Origin: Holophagae bacterium
GTDB taxonomy: Bacteria; Acidobacteriota; Holophagae; Acanthopleuribacterales; Acanthopleuribacteraceae
Direction: 5' to 3'
Assembly: GCA_030429565.1 (NCBI GenBank)
Contig: JAUIFE010000008.1
Location: forward strand, 1 to 64,000
DNA: 64,000 bases
Shown: in pieces, positions 45,723 to 54,351 of the stretch
Layout: each line of letters begins with the position of its first letter
Position numbering within the stretch: position 1 is the first letter of the stretch
The notes under the pieces: model-generated
Databases searched by the model: none
What the model was told of the DNA's origin: nothing
What the model saw: the letters and a program-made list of their open reading frames with translations, nothing else
Program-made: the position numbers and the translations under genes

Positions 45723-47087
45723 ATGAATCTTTTTAAATGGATGCCGGCCGCGATCCTCGTGGTTTGCGGCATGGTCGGTACCTTAACGGCCGACGACGGC
45801 CTCAAGATGCCGCATGTGCGTTATCAACTCGATAACGGCCTTAACGTTATTCTGTATCAAGACGATTCGATCCCAATGGTCGCCGTCAACATGTGGTACC
45901 ACGTCGGTAGCGGTCACGAAAAACTGGGTCGTACCGGCTTCGCTCACCTGTTTGAGCATATTTTATTCGAGGGTTCGAAGAACGTTCCCGAGGGTAACTT
46001 CGACATTTGGCTCGAAGAAATTGGCGGTAACAACAACGGTTCCACCACCACTGATCGCACCAACTACTACGAGATCCTGCCTAAACACGCTTTGGAGCTG
46101 GCCTTGTTCCTCGAGTCCGATCGCATGGGTTTCTTGCTGGAGGCCATGAGTCAGGCCAAGTTGGACGGCCAGCGCGACGTCGTTAAAAACGAGCGCCGCC
46201 AGCGTTACGAAAACACGCCCTACGGTATGGTTTTCCCGACCATGATGGAAATGCTTTACCCCAAGGGTCATCCTTATTCCTGGCCGACAATCGGTTACAT
46301 GGAAGATCTCGATGCGGCTTCGCTGGACGACGTTAAAGCCTTTTTTCAAACCTACTACGGTCCCAACAACGCCAGCCTGGTGATTGCCGGCGACATCGAG
46401 ATCGACGCGACCAAAGCCCTGGTTGCCAAGTGGTTTGCCGATATCCCGCGCGGCAATCCCGTGCCGCCGCTTGGTTCGGTTGGCGCGCGCATCGACGCTG
46501 AAAAACGCCGCGTGCTTGAAGACGACGTGCAGTTAGAACGGGTGACCATGGCCTGGCACACACCGCCCGCCTTTGGTCCCGGTGAGGCCACCTTTGAAAT
46601 TATGAGTGCCCTTTTGGCCGGTGGTAAAAACTCTCGTCTCTACAAGCGTTTGGTTTACGACCTCCAAATCGCCCAACAGGTTTCTGCCTTTCACTGGACC
46701 AAGCTGCAGGGCTGCGACTTTGTGATTTCCGCAACCGCCCGCGCCGGCGTTTCCGCCGCCGAATTGGAAAAAGTCATTGATGAAGAGTTGGAAAAACTCA
46801 AAAAAGAAGCACCCAGCGCCGCTGAAGTGCAGCGCGTGGTGAACGTGAGTCGTGCCGAAACTCTGGCCGGCCTGCAAGATCTCGAGAGCATTGCCGATGC
46901 GCTTAACCGGTTCTTTTTCTACACCGGCAACCCCGATTACCTGGGTGAATGGCTCGGTGCCTTGTCACATGTTGAGCCCGAAGATCTTTCCGCCATGGCG
47001 CAAACTTACTTGCGTAAAGACGGCCGCATCGTGATCACGGTGGTGCCGCGTGAGAAAAAAGCCGCAACCGAAGGGGGTAAGCCATGA
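45723..47087 (+). CDS. M16 zinc peptidase, catalytic subunit
   Basis: 454 residues from ATG 45723 with AGAGGA upstream and a signal peptide ending near TLTA. The inverted zinc motif HxxEH is present as HLFEH (about 75-79), with the downstream Glu supplied about 75 residues later (near ENTPYGMVFPTMMEML). The following segments NNNGSTTTDRTNYYEILP and the second half LLAGGKNSRLYKRLVYDL are typical of M16B proteases. It degrades peptides, probably in the periplasm. Its stop overlaps the next gene, which encodes a partner without the zinc site. Confidence 0.93.
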   Translation: MNLFKWMPAAILVVCGMVGTLTADDGLKMPHVRYQLDNGLNVILYQDDSIPMVAVNMWYHVGSGHEKLGRTGFAHLFEHILFEGSKNVPEGNFDIWLEEIGGNNNGSTTTDRTNYYEILPKHALELALFLESDRMGFLLEAMSQAKLDGQRDVVKNERRQRYENTPYGMVFPTMMEMLYPKGHPYSWPTIGYMEDLDAASLDDVKAFFQTYYGPNNASLVIAGDIEIDATKALVAKWFADIPRGNPVPPLGSVGARIDAEKRRVLEDDVQLERVTMAWHTPPAFGPGEATFEIMSALLAGGKNSRLYKRLVYDLQIAQQVSAFHWTKLQGCDFVISATARAGVSAAELEKVIDEELEKLKKEAPSAAEVQRVVNVSRAETLAGLQDLESIADALNRFFFYTGNPDYLGEWLGALSHVEPEDLSAMAQTYLRKDGRIVITVVPREKKAATEGGKP

Positions 47088-48538
47088 GCCGGTTCATTCG
47101 TATTTTTTCCATTCTTGTGGTCGTCACCCTGTTGGGCTCGGTCACCGTCGGTGCGGTTGATCGCAGCAAACCCGAGCTGGGTGAAGCGCAACCCTTCACT
47201 GCCAAACCAGTGCAGCAGTTTAAACTGAGCAACGGTCTGCCGGTCTACTTCTATGCCAAACCCGGCCTGCCGCTGGTAAGCCTCAAAACCTGGATTGGCA
47301 CCGGCGCCGCCCACGAGACAGCGGGCCAATACGGTCTTGCCGCCTTGACGGCCACGTTGATGTCGGAAGGTGCGGGCGGCCGCGACGCTTTAGCATTGGC
47401 CGAGGCGCTTGAAATGCTCGGAGCGAAGCTGAACGTCGACAGCACCGATCACTCGATTGTCGCAGGTCTAAACACCACTGTTGCCCATTTGGCCGCCGCC
47501 GGTGAAATTTACCGCGACGTCCTGCTGAAACCCGATTTCCCCGAAGCGGAAATCAACCGGGCTAAGGAAAGTCGTCTCAATCGCATGCTGCAAGTGTACG
47601 ACAATCCCTACGCCATCGGCATGAGTGTGTTTTTCAACCAGGTCTACGGTGACAAGCACCCCTACGGTCGTCTCGACACCATGGGCTGGCAGGATTTCCA
47701 GGGGCTAACCCGAGATCACTTAACCGCCTTTCACCAAACCCACGTGCACGCGGGTAATATGGCCGTGGTGGTGGCGGGCGCGATTGACGCGACCACGCTG
47801 AAAGCTGAATTGGAGAAGTTGTTTGGACAGGTGCCGGCAAAGAAAGCCGTGGCTGAGCCGACCTACAAACCTCTCAAGCCGGCCAAACGCCGCCTGCTGT
47901 TGGTGGATAAGCCAGGTGCCGCTCAGTCCTTTATCGGCATCGGTCACCTGGGTGTCGCGCTCGACGACAAGGACTACGTCGCGGTGAAGGTCATGAACAC
48001 CATTTTGGGTGGTTCTTTCGCGAGTCGTCTCAACCAAAACATCCGCGAAGAGCACGGCTACGCCTACAACGCGTCATCGCACTTTATCGATCGTGCGGCC
48101 GTCGGCCCGTTTTTGGCATTGTCGAATGTGCAAACGGACGCCACCGCGCCCGCTGTGAAAGAATTCTTTAACGAATTTGAGCGCATGACCAAAGACGTCA
48201 CCGAAAGCGATGTGGCTCGTGCCAAGAACTATCTGATGCTGGGTTATCCCTCGGCATTCGGGGCGGTTGATCAGATCAGCGATCTGTATTCGGACCTACT
48301 CGACGATGGGCGCCCCTTGTCCGTCCCCGAGCACTACACGCAAGCGGTGGCGGCGGTAACCTTGGCCGACGTGCAACGCGTTGCCAAGAAATTCCTGCAA
48401 CCCAAAAACATGCTGGTGGTGGTCGTGGGCGACCGCGCCAAGGTTGAGAAAGAGCTGAAAGCTTTGAAAATGGGTAAGTTAACCATTCAAAGTATCGAGC
48501 AAGCGCTGGGCGAAAAACCCAAAAAAGGCGCTTCGTAA
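47084..48538 (+). CDS. M16 peptidase-like subunit lacking the zinc motif
   Basis: 484 residues with a signal peptide (RIFSILVVVTLLGSVTVGA). It shares the M16 fold (GLPVYFYAKPGLPLVSLKTWIGTGAAHETAGQYGLAALTATLMSEGAGG, LGAKLNVDSTDHSI, GDKHPYGR) but has LAALTA where the HxxEH should be, so it cannot bind zinc. It does keep the R/Y-type substrate motif region ASRLNQNIREEHGYAY. Such proteins pair with an active M16 partner, as in mitochondrial processing peptidase. The ATGA overlap with the catalytic gene supports a heterodimer. Confidence 0.92.
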   Translation: MSRFIRIFSILVVVTLLGSVTVGAVDRSKPELGEAQPFTAKPVQQFKLSNGLPVYFYAKPGLPLVSLKTWIGTGAAHETAGQYGLAALTATLMSEGAGGRDALALAEALEMLGAKLNVDSTDHSIVAGLNTTVAHLAAAGEIYRDVLLKPDFPEAEINRAKESRLNRMLQVYDNPYAIGMSVFFNQVYGDKHPYGRLDTMGWQDFQGLTRDHLTAFHQTHVHAGNMAVVVAGAIDATTLKAELEKLFGQVPAKKAVAEPTYKPLKPAKRRLLLVDKPGAAQSFIGIGHLGVALDDKDYVAVKVMNTILGGSFASRLNQNIREEHGYAYNASSHFIDRAAVGPFLALSNVQTDATAPAVKEFFNEFERMTKDVTESDVARAKNYLMLGYPSAFGAVDQISDLYSDLLDDGRPLSVPEHYTQAVAAVTLADVQRVAKKFLQPKNMLVVVVGDRAKVEKELKALKMGKLTIQSIEQALGEKPKKGAS

Positions 48539-48546
48539 AAACGCGT

Positions 48547-48577
48547 CGGCGAGCATTCAGGTGCTCGCCGTTTTTTT
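48547..48577 (+). terminator. Intrinsic terminator after the M16 pair
   Basis: CGGCGAGCA (48547-48555) pairs with TGCTCGCCG (48562-48570), a 9-bp stem with a 6-base loop, followed directly by seven T. It lies 9 bases past the stop codon. Confidence 0.92.
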
Positions 48578-49113
48578 CCGGGGCCGCCAAAGGCTGACCG
48601 TCACGCAAATACGCGTTGGAATCCAGGACGGTATAGTTAGTTTATCTTGTTGGTTTTGTTGGGGTTGAGATGTTGCGGGCGGCACATCTTGTGCACCTGC
48701 TATAGTGGTCGCAGCCCAAAAGTTGTCAGTGAATCTCATTCTCGGAGCCACTGACGCCGGCTTTTTATCCCTTTGCCAAATTCTCTTTCGGTTTCACCGG
48801 ACCACCTTGTCTTCAGTTGATTTGTTTGGGTTGAGATTTTGGAGCGGTGCCATTTTACCGGCCCAGGATGTGATATCCGGCCGGTTTATTTGTGCCCGGA
48901 AATTGGGAGACGGCCATGGGTGTGTTTGCCACCTTGCTCTTTCAATGATCACGAGCTGCAGGATGGATGAACCCGCTTTTGGCGTTATTGTTTATCAATC
49001 AATTCATGTGATCCATGTAAAACATGGCACACCTACCGGCGTCTGTTTCAAATGCGATGCACGGTAGGCCATGGTCCCGTTTCCCGGGCAAGATGGAATA
49101 GGTGGAGGCCTTC
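48578..49113. other. Intergenic region upstream of the CHAT-STAND gene
   Basis: About 535 bases without a supported gene. The promoter of the following large gene should lie here, but I find no convincing -35/-10 pair. No repeat or RNA gene is visible. Confidence 0.4.
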
Positions 49114-52100
49114 ATGGCAAAGTGGCTGTTCGAGCTGGATGAGGATGTCCTTATTTGTAAAGATCCCGCCGGTCGGCAACGCGCCAAAGTTTCGTTCGAG
49201 GAAGAAGATTACGCAAGTTTGCTTAAGTGGTCTTGCGACCGCTGGATTGCAGTTGAAGAACAACGCAGTATCGGCCGCTCTGTTTATCATTGGTTGAGTG
49301 AACTTCCCGAGCTCGAGGGTATGTTCGAGCAAGCTTGTCGCGAAGGTCTGTTGTTGCGCGTTTGCAGTCATGGGCCGCTCGGCAAGGTGCCGTGGGAATT
49401 GGCCCACGACGGCCGTCACTTTTTGTGTGCCCAGTTGGATCCTACTTTTTTCCCAATTCGGCGTGCCATGGTCGGTGCACACCCGCCGTTTTCGCCACCG
49501 AACCGCGCCGCGCGCTTGGTGATGGTTGCGTTTGATCCCTTTCCGCCACGCGACGCCGAAGAAGCCGATGCTGACTACGCCAACACCGATTACCTCGATT
49601 TGCTGTCGCAGGAAGAAGAATTAGTGCTGGAGGCGCTGGTCGACCTGACCATGGAGGTTCAGGTTGAAGACAGCGGCAATTTGGCGCTCATTAATGAAGC
49701 CCTGCACGATGTGAACAGCCACTACTTCGAGATCGTTCACTTGCGCGGCCGTTTTGTATTTGACGGTGCGCAGGCTTGTTTGATCAGCGAACACCACGAC
49801 GGCTCGATTCAGTACGCACGCGACTCACGCTTGATGTTGTCGTTGGCGCCCAAGATGCCGCGCTTGTTCGTTTTAATTGGTTACGACACCGGCGATGCCG
49901 AAGAGGAAGCGGCCCTGCAAGCGATGGCGCGCGACTTGGTTGGGCAAGGTGCTCCGGCGGTGTTAACCTGGCTGCGTCCGGTTGGTGACCCGAGTGTGCG
50001 CATCGCCTGTTCCGAGCTGTACCGCAATTTATCCGAGGGTTTATCTTTGGCCGATGCGGTCCAGCACGTGCGCGCCCTGTTGGCGGCATCCGATATTGCC
50101 GGCTGGCACGGGCTCCTTTTGCACAGCGACCAGACGGAACCCGAACCGCTGGCGCGACCTTTGGGTCAGGCTGCACGATGCCGACCCGGTGTGCCCAGTG
50201 CGGCCGTGATGTTTGCGCCCGCCGGCAGCAAATCAACCGTTTGCCCTTTGCCGATGTTTGTCGGCCGCCGTGCCGACATTCAGTTGACCCTTAACTTACT
50301 GCGAAAGCAAGAAGACGGCTGCGCCAAGTATCAGGGTTTGGTTTTGAGCGGAGAGCCGGGCATTGGTAAAAGCAGCTTGTCCGCGCGTATCCGCGAGCGT
50401 CTGTTCGATGATCGCACCGTGGTTTTGCAGGGGCCGCTCAGCGAAGGCTCGTTGATTCGCGGGTTAAACGACGCCTTAAACGCGCCGCGCGCCGCTGAAA
50501 TTCTCGACAATGACGAAGACTCGCTGTTTGATCGCCTGGAGATGTTGTTGCTCGAGGTGATGGAGCCCAACGCGGCCGTGATCACCTTTGAAGATTTTGA
50601 AGTTAACGGCATGCGGGATGAAAGTGGTTTTTACCAACTGGACGATCATGGATTTCTGGTGCTTAAACCCGAACCGGCACGGATTTTTAATATTGTGACC
50701 CAGGTTGTGGCGCAAACCATTTGTGCGACGCGGATTTTGGTGACCTGTCGTTTTCCAGTTACCGCTGAAAGTGTGCCCGACGCCTTAGCGCTTTATCGGC
50801 TCGGTGCCCTGGAGCGCGCCGATGTACTCAAGAAGTTACGCCAAGTGCCCATCTTGGGCAAACGCGGTTGCGGTGACCCCGTTATCGCGCGCCAAGCGGT
50901 GGCCGTCAGCGGCGGCAATCCCAAGTTACTCGAACTGTGCGGCGTTGTTGTCAGCGGTCCACAGCGCCGAGTTTGGCGTCAGAGTTTTGTGGTGCGCTTC
51001 CTGGACGAGTTGGCCAAGGTCCCGCAAGAGCGGCGACTGGATCGCGCTTGGGTCTTACTGCTGGAAGTTGTGTCACCGGAAGCGCGTAAGCTGTTGGGTT
51101 ATTTGGTGCTGATCCAAGTGCCGGTGACCTGTGAAACGCTTTACGCGGTGGTGGGTGACACGATTAACCAGTGTCACCTCAACAGTTTGCTCGAAATTTG
51201 TTTGGTTTCGGTTTCCGCCGGTACCGTTGGCGATGCCGACCGCTACTTTGTGGCGCCGGGCGTTGGCGAGGTCATGGGTAATTTGCGTGAAGATTGGGAC
51301 GCGGTGCGGGAGATGAAGGTGCGCGCGGCCCGTTCTCTGTATCGTGCTAGTTGGGATATCGACAACGCGCGTCAATTGGCCCAAGCGCGCGAGGCTTACC
51401 GTTTGGCACAAGTCGGCCGGGAAAACGAGTTGGCGGTGGCCTGTGGCTTATCGCTTGCTGAAGCCTTGGTCAGCCGCTCGCGCTTCGTCGAAGCCGGCCA
51501 CATTTGTGGCGAACTGGTCGCCGGCTTTGGTGAAAGTTATTCGGTCTTGCGCGAATGGGCGCGCGCCGAACTGGCCTTGGGTCGTACCGATTCCGCTACC
51601 CAAAAGTTACAGCGTGCCCGCCAGTGGGCGGTCAGCCATCCCGGTACCACTCAGGACCACGAGGAACCGTCGCGCTGTATGGAAGCGCGTGAGGCGCCAG
51701 GCGGGACACCTTGCCGCGATGCCCTGGATCAGGCGCTGGCGATGTTGGAGGAAGCGCTGCCGGTGTACGAGGATCCCTATGCCGTGTGCGGTGTGCCCGA
51801 AGAGACGCGCTGCGAGACCGCTTCTCATTACTCGTTGGGCCTAATTTTGTCCAATCAGGGCCGCTGTCGTGAGGCGGCCGAACACCTGCGACGGGCGTTG
51901 GTCAAGGCACGCAAGATGGGTGATTTAGCCTGTCAGGCAACCGTCCACTTGGAACTGGGTGATTTGGCCATGTTGCGTGGCGAATTCGAAAAAGCTCAGG
52001 ACGAGATTCAAAACGCCGCCGATTTATGGGAACGACTGGGTTACGCCAAAGGTCAAGCTAAAGCACTCCTGTCGTTGGCGCGCGTGTTGCGCAAAACCGA

Positions 52101-52878
52101 AGAATGGGAAGAATGCCGAGACATTTTGCCGGAGGCGTTGGCGCTCTCTCGCGAAGAGGCCGACCGGCGCTTGGAAGCCCATGTCCATCGCGAATGGGGT
52201 GATGTGCTGCTGGAACAAGGGCGCGCCGATGACGCATTGAAGCACTTTGAGCCGGCGGCGACGCTGTACCAATCCCTGCGTGAGAAACGCTGCTACGGTT
52301 TGACCTTGGTCGCGGGCAGCGAAGCCCATCGCTTTTTGGGTCGCAGTGAGCGGGCCGATGCCGATTTGCTCAAAGCGGCCTGGATTCTGGCCGAGGAACG
52401 GGCCTGGCGCGACCTGACCGAAACCCTGTTCCTGCTGGGGCGTGGCCGCGATCCACTGAGCAACGACTATTTAGCGCAAGGCGTTTGGCTCAGTTTGCGC
52501 ATTGGTTTTGACTTGGACCAGCTTCTTCCGCACGGTTACCGTTTGATGGAACGGCTTGGACCGGGTCACGAACTGGCGCGTATGCTGGCGCGTGCTTTGC
52601 CGGTGCTGTTGGTGATGTATGGGGATGACCACCCCAAGCAACGCGAGATGCTGAACGAAGCGAGCCGGGTCGTGCTGGCGTTTGTCGGCGCCGACATGAT
52701 TAATCCCGAAACCTTCACCATGTGGGTAGCCGAACACGGCCTTGAAAACCCGCAGCAGGTATTGGAAAATTTGGATCGCGCCTTGGCGACCTACATTCAT
52801 CGCGGTGCATGGATTCCCGACCGCGGCTATTTCGACGATCTCAACCGACCTGAATTCTCGATTGGTTACGGCGGTTAA
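49114..52878 (+). CDS. CHAT-like / STAND ATPase / TPR protein with degenerate CHAT active site
   Basis: 1254 residues. Residues about 1-340 have the layout of a CHAT peptidase domain: GPLGKVPWELAHDG, then YFEIVHLRGRFVFDG, LFVLIGYDTGD and GAPAVLTWLRPVGDPSVRIACSELYRNLSEGLSLADAVQHVRALL. The CHAT catalytic His (GHG context) reads GRF and the Cys (nACeSg context) reads GYDTG, so it is probably not an active protease. Residues about 375-700 are a STAND/AAA NTPase: Walker A LSGEPGIGKSSLSAR (about 412), Walker B AVITFEDFE (about 487), and LVTCRFP. From 740 on are helical TPR-like repeats. GGTGGAGG precedes the ATG. Such layouts act as threat sensors or regulators. It is followed 27 nt later by an NTAQ1 homologue. 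Confidence 0.85.
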   Translation: MAKWLFELDEDVLICKDPAGRQRAKVSFEEEDYASLLKWSCDRWIAVEEQRSIGRSVYHWLSELPELEGMFEQACREGLLLRVCSHGPLGKVPWELAHDGRHFLCAQLDPTFFPIRRAMVGAHPPFSPPNRAARLVMVAFDPFPPRDAEEADADYANTDYLDLLSQEEELVLEALVDLTMEVQVEDSGNLALINEALHDVNSHYFEIVHLRGRFVFDGAQACLISEHHDGSIQYARDSRLMLSLAPKMPRLFVLIGYDTGDAEEEAALQAMARDLVGQGAPAVLTWLRPVGDPSVRIACSELYRNLSEGLSLADAVQHVRALLAASDIAGWHGLLLHSDQTEPEPLARPLGQAARCRPGVPSAAVMFAPAGSKSTVCPLPMFVGRRADIQLTLNLLRKQEDGCAKYQGLVLSGEPGIGKSSLSARIRERLFDDRTVVLQGPLSEGSLIRGLNDALNAPRAAEILDNDEDSLFDRLEMLLLEVMEPNAAVITFEDFEVNGMRDESGFYQLDDHGFLVLKPEPARIFNIVTQVVAQTICATRILVTCRFPVTAESVPDALALYRLGALERADVLKKLRQVPILGKRGCGDPVIARQAVAVSGGNPKLLELCGVVVSGPQRRVWRQSFVVRFLDELAKVPQERRLDRAWVLLLEVVSPEARKLLGYLVLIQVPVTCETLYAVVGDTINQCHLNSLLEICLVSVSAGTVGDADRYFVAPGVGEVMGNLREDWDAVREMKVRAARSLYRASWDIDNARQLAQAREAYRLAQVGRENELAVACGLSLAEALVSRSRFVEAGHICGELVAGFGESYSVLREWARAELALGRTDSATQKLQRARQWAVSHPGTTQDHEEPSRCMEAREAPGGTPCRDALDQALAMLEEALPVYEDPYAVCGVPEETRCETASHYSLGLILSNQGRCREAAEHLRRALVKARKMGDLACQATVHLELGDLAMLRGEFEKAQDEIQNAADLWERLGYAKGQAKALLSLARVLRKTEEWEECRDILPEALALSREEADRRLEAHVHREWGDVLLEQGRADDALKHFEPAATLYQSLREKRCYGLTLVAGSEAHRFLGRSERADADLLKAAWILAEERAWRDLTETLFLLGRGRDPLSNDYLAQGVWLSLRIGFDLDQLLPHGYRLMERLGPGHELARMLARALPVLLVMYGDDHPKQREMLNEASRVVLAFVGADMINPETFTMWVAEHGLENPQQVLENLDRALATYIHRGAWIPDRGYFDDLNRPEFSIGYGG

Positions 52879-52905
52879 GCCGCTAGAGTCCCGAGGAGGC
52901 GCCCC

Positions 52906-53490
52906 GTGGGTCACGATCCGTCCGCCGGTGTGATGGTTGCCGGTGACGGCACGCGTTTGGATTATCAAGCCTACTACTGTGAGGAAAATGTATGGCGCGC
53001 CCTGCAACACCCGCGCTTTGCCGCGGCACAGGTTTTTGCCGTGTTCATTTCCAATCCGACGCGAACCTGTCCGGTCTGGGGGATGCGCGTCAGTGAACGA
53101 CGCGATCAGCCCGCGCTTTGGGATTACCATGTGGTCTTACTGGAAGTGCGCGCGGGTCGGTCGTTCATTTGGGACTGCGACAGTTTGTTGGGCATGCCCT
53201 GCGAGGCGGCGCGATATGTGGCGCAAAGCTTCCGGGTCGGGCTTAAGCCGGAATACCGGCCGCTGTTTCGTCTGGTGCCGGGCGCGCGTTTGTTGGCCGA
53301 ATTTCACAGCGACCGTCGTCACATGAAAACGGCGGCGAGCCTGCTGGTGACGCCGCCGCCTTGGCCCTGTCCAGGGGACGGAAACCGTTCCAATTTGGCC
53401 GAGTATCTCGATATGGCCGACATGGCACTTGGCGCCGTTTACGACCTCGAGGCGTTCTCCGCCCTGGTGTTGGTTCCGTTTCCGTCCTGA
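52906..53490 (+). CDS. Protein N-terminal glutamine amidohydrolase (NTAQ1-like)
   Basis: 194 residues from GTG 52906, with GAGGAGG 6 bases upstream. It matches the NTAQ1 family, which removes the amide of an N-terminal Gln to give Glu, best known from the eukaryotic Arg/N-degron pathway. The nucleophile Cys is in YYCEENVW (Cys25), the His in LWDYHVVLL (His75) and the Asp in SFIWDCD (Asp90), equivalent to human Cys28/His81/Asp97. Also conserved are AVFISN, PVW, FHSDRRHMK (FASDRSHM in human) and PPPWPCPGDGNRSNLAEYLDM. The gene is in operon position with the CHAT-STAND gene. How bacteria use this reaction is unclear; no Arg-transferase or ClpS is nearby. Confidence 0.92.
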   Translation: MGHDPSAGVMVAGDGTRLDYQAYYCEENVWRALQHPRFAAAQVFAVFISNPTRTCPVWGMRVSERRDQPALWDYHVVLLEVRAGRSFIWDCDSLLGMPCEAARYVAQSFRVGLKPEYRPLFRLVPGARLLAEFHSDRRHMKTAASLLVTPPPWPCPGDGNRSNLAEYLDMADMALGAVYDLEAFSALVLVPFPS

Positions 53491-53496
53491 GGTGTC

Positions 53497-54075
53497 TTAG
53501 CGGCCGAGAATGCGGTTTAAGAAAGCGTCGTAATCTTCTTCACAGGCTACCGCTTCGTCCAATTCACAGGAAAAACGGGCGCCGCGTTTGCGATACCCAA
53601 TCATGTAGTTCACCGATTGGCGAAGTTGTTCTTCCAGGCGGCTGTTTTGGTTGAGGAATTCCACCCGGTCGCGAACCCAATCGAGTAGGGTAAAGCCGTC
53701 GCTTTCGCGCAGATTGAGATAATTGGCCAGGCCGATGGGGCCCTTCGGGTTTTTGAGCAATTCGACAAAGATGATTTTAATGACTTCAATGCTGCGGTAA
53801 TAAGTGGCCGCACGCAGCAGGCTGCCGCCGGAAAAGGAGCCGCGTTTTTCGCACTCAAACATGGCGTAGTGTTTGGCAAGCTCAATGCCGTGTTTAACGT
53901 GAAGCCGCTCCAGTTCGCGTTGAAACTTGGCGGCGTTGCGCGTGCGAATGGTTTTGCTCAAGGTCTCGGAAATTTCCGGCCAATTAGGATCGCCTTTTAA
54001 TCCCATTTGTGCGAATGCGGTCGGTGTCAAAACCGACAAGAACAAGATCAAGGACCAAGTCCAACGCAATTGCAA
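53497..54075 (-). CDS. Exported ankyrin-like protein
   Basis: 192 residues. The TTG at 54075 is the likely start: GGGAGG lies 5 bases before it and it gives a clean signal peptide (LRWTWSLILFLSVLTPTAFAQ). The body is helical with one ankyrin-like stretch (GGSLLRAATYYRSIEVIKIIFVELLKNPKG...YLNLRESDGFTLLDWVRDRVEFL). The C-terminus has two nearby Cys (FSCELDEAVACEED) that may pair after export. Function unknown. It converges on the NTAQ1-like gene, ending 6 nt away. Confidence 0.78.
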   Translation of the reverse strand: MQLRWTWSLILFLSVLTPTAFAQMGLKGDPNWPEISETLSKTIRTRNAAKFQRELERLHVKHGIELAKHYAMFECEKRGSFSGGSLLRAATYYRSIEVIKIIFVELLKNPKGPIGLANYLNLRESDGFTLLDWVRDRVEFLNQNSRLEEQLRQSVNYMIGYRKRGARFSCELDEAVACEEDYDAFLNRILGR

Positions 54076-54351
54076 TGATGCCTCCCATGGCAAGGACCGT
54101 ACTAGTGAATCGCTGCGCCCGCATGGTGCGGGGCCGGTAACCGGGGCGACCGTCTGAGCGGCGCGCCAGGGTCGCGTTTCGCGTTCTATCATAATGGTTA
54201 GGACAAGTGGCATCATACCTGAGCGGGCGCCGGCCGGCGAGTCAAAAGCAGGGATAACCCGTTGATTTCGTGGGTGACGAGTGGCGGAAGTGTTATTCAC
54301 GATGGTTTTGCCGGTGGCCGAACGGGTGGCTTGACGTGGCTTCGCGTCTGG

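Noticed and set aside
48681..48694. GG-N10-GC pattern similar to a sigma-54 promoter upstream of the CHAT-STAND gene
   Set aside because: The -12 part reads GTGC instead of TTGC, no enhancer-binding protein gene is in the window, and the distance to the start (about 420 bases) is long. Not strong enough to call.
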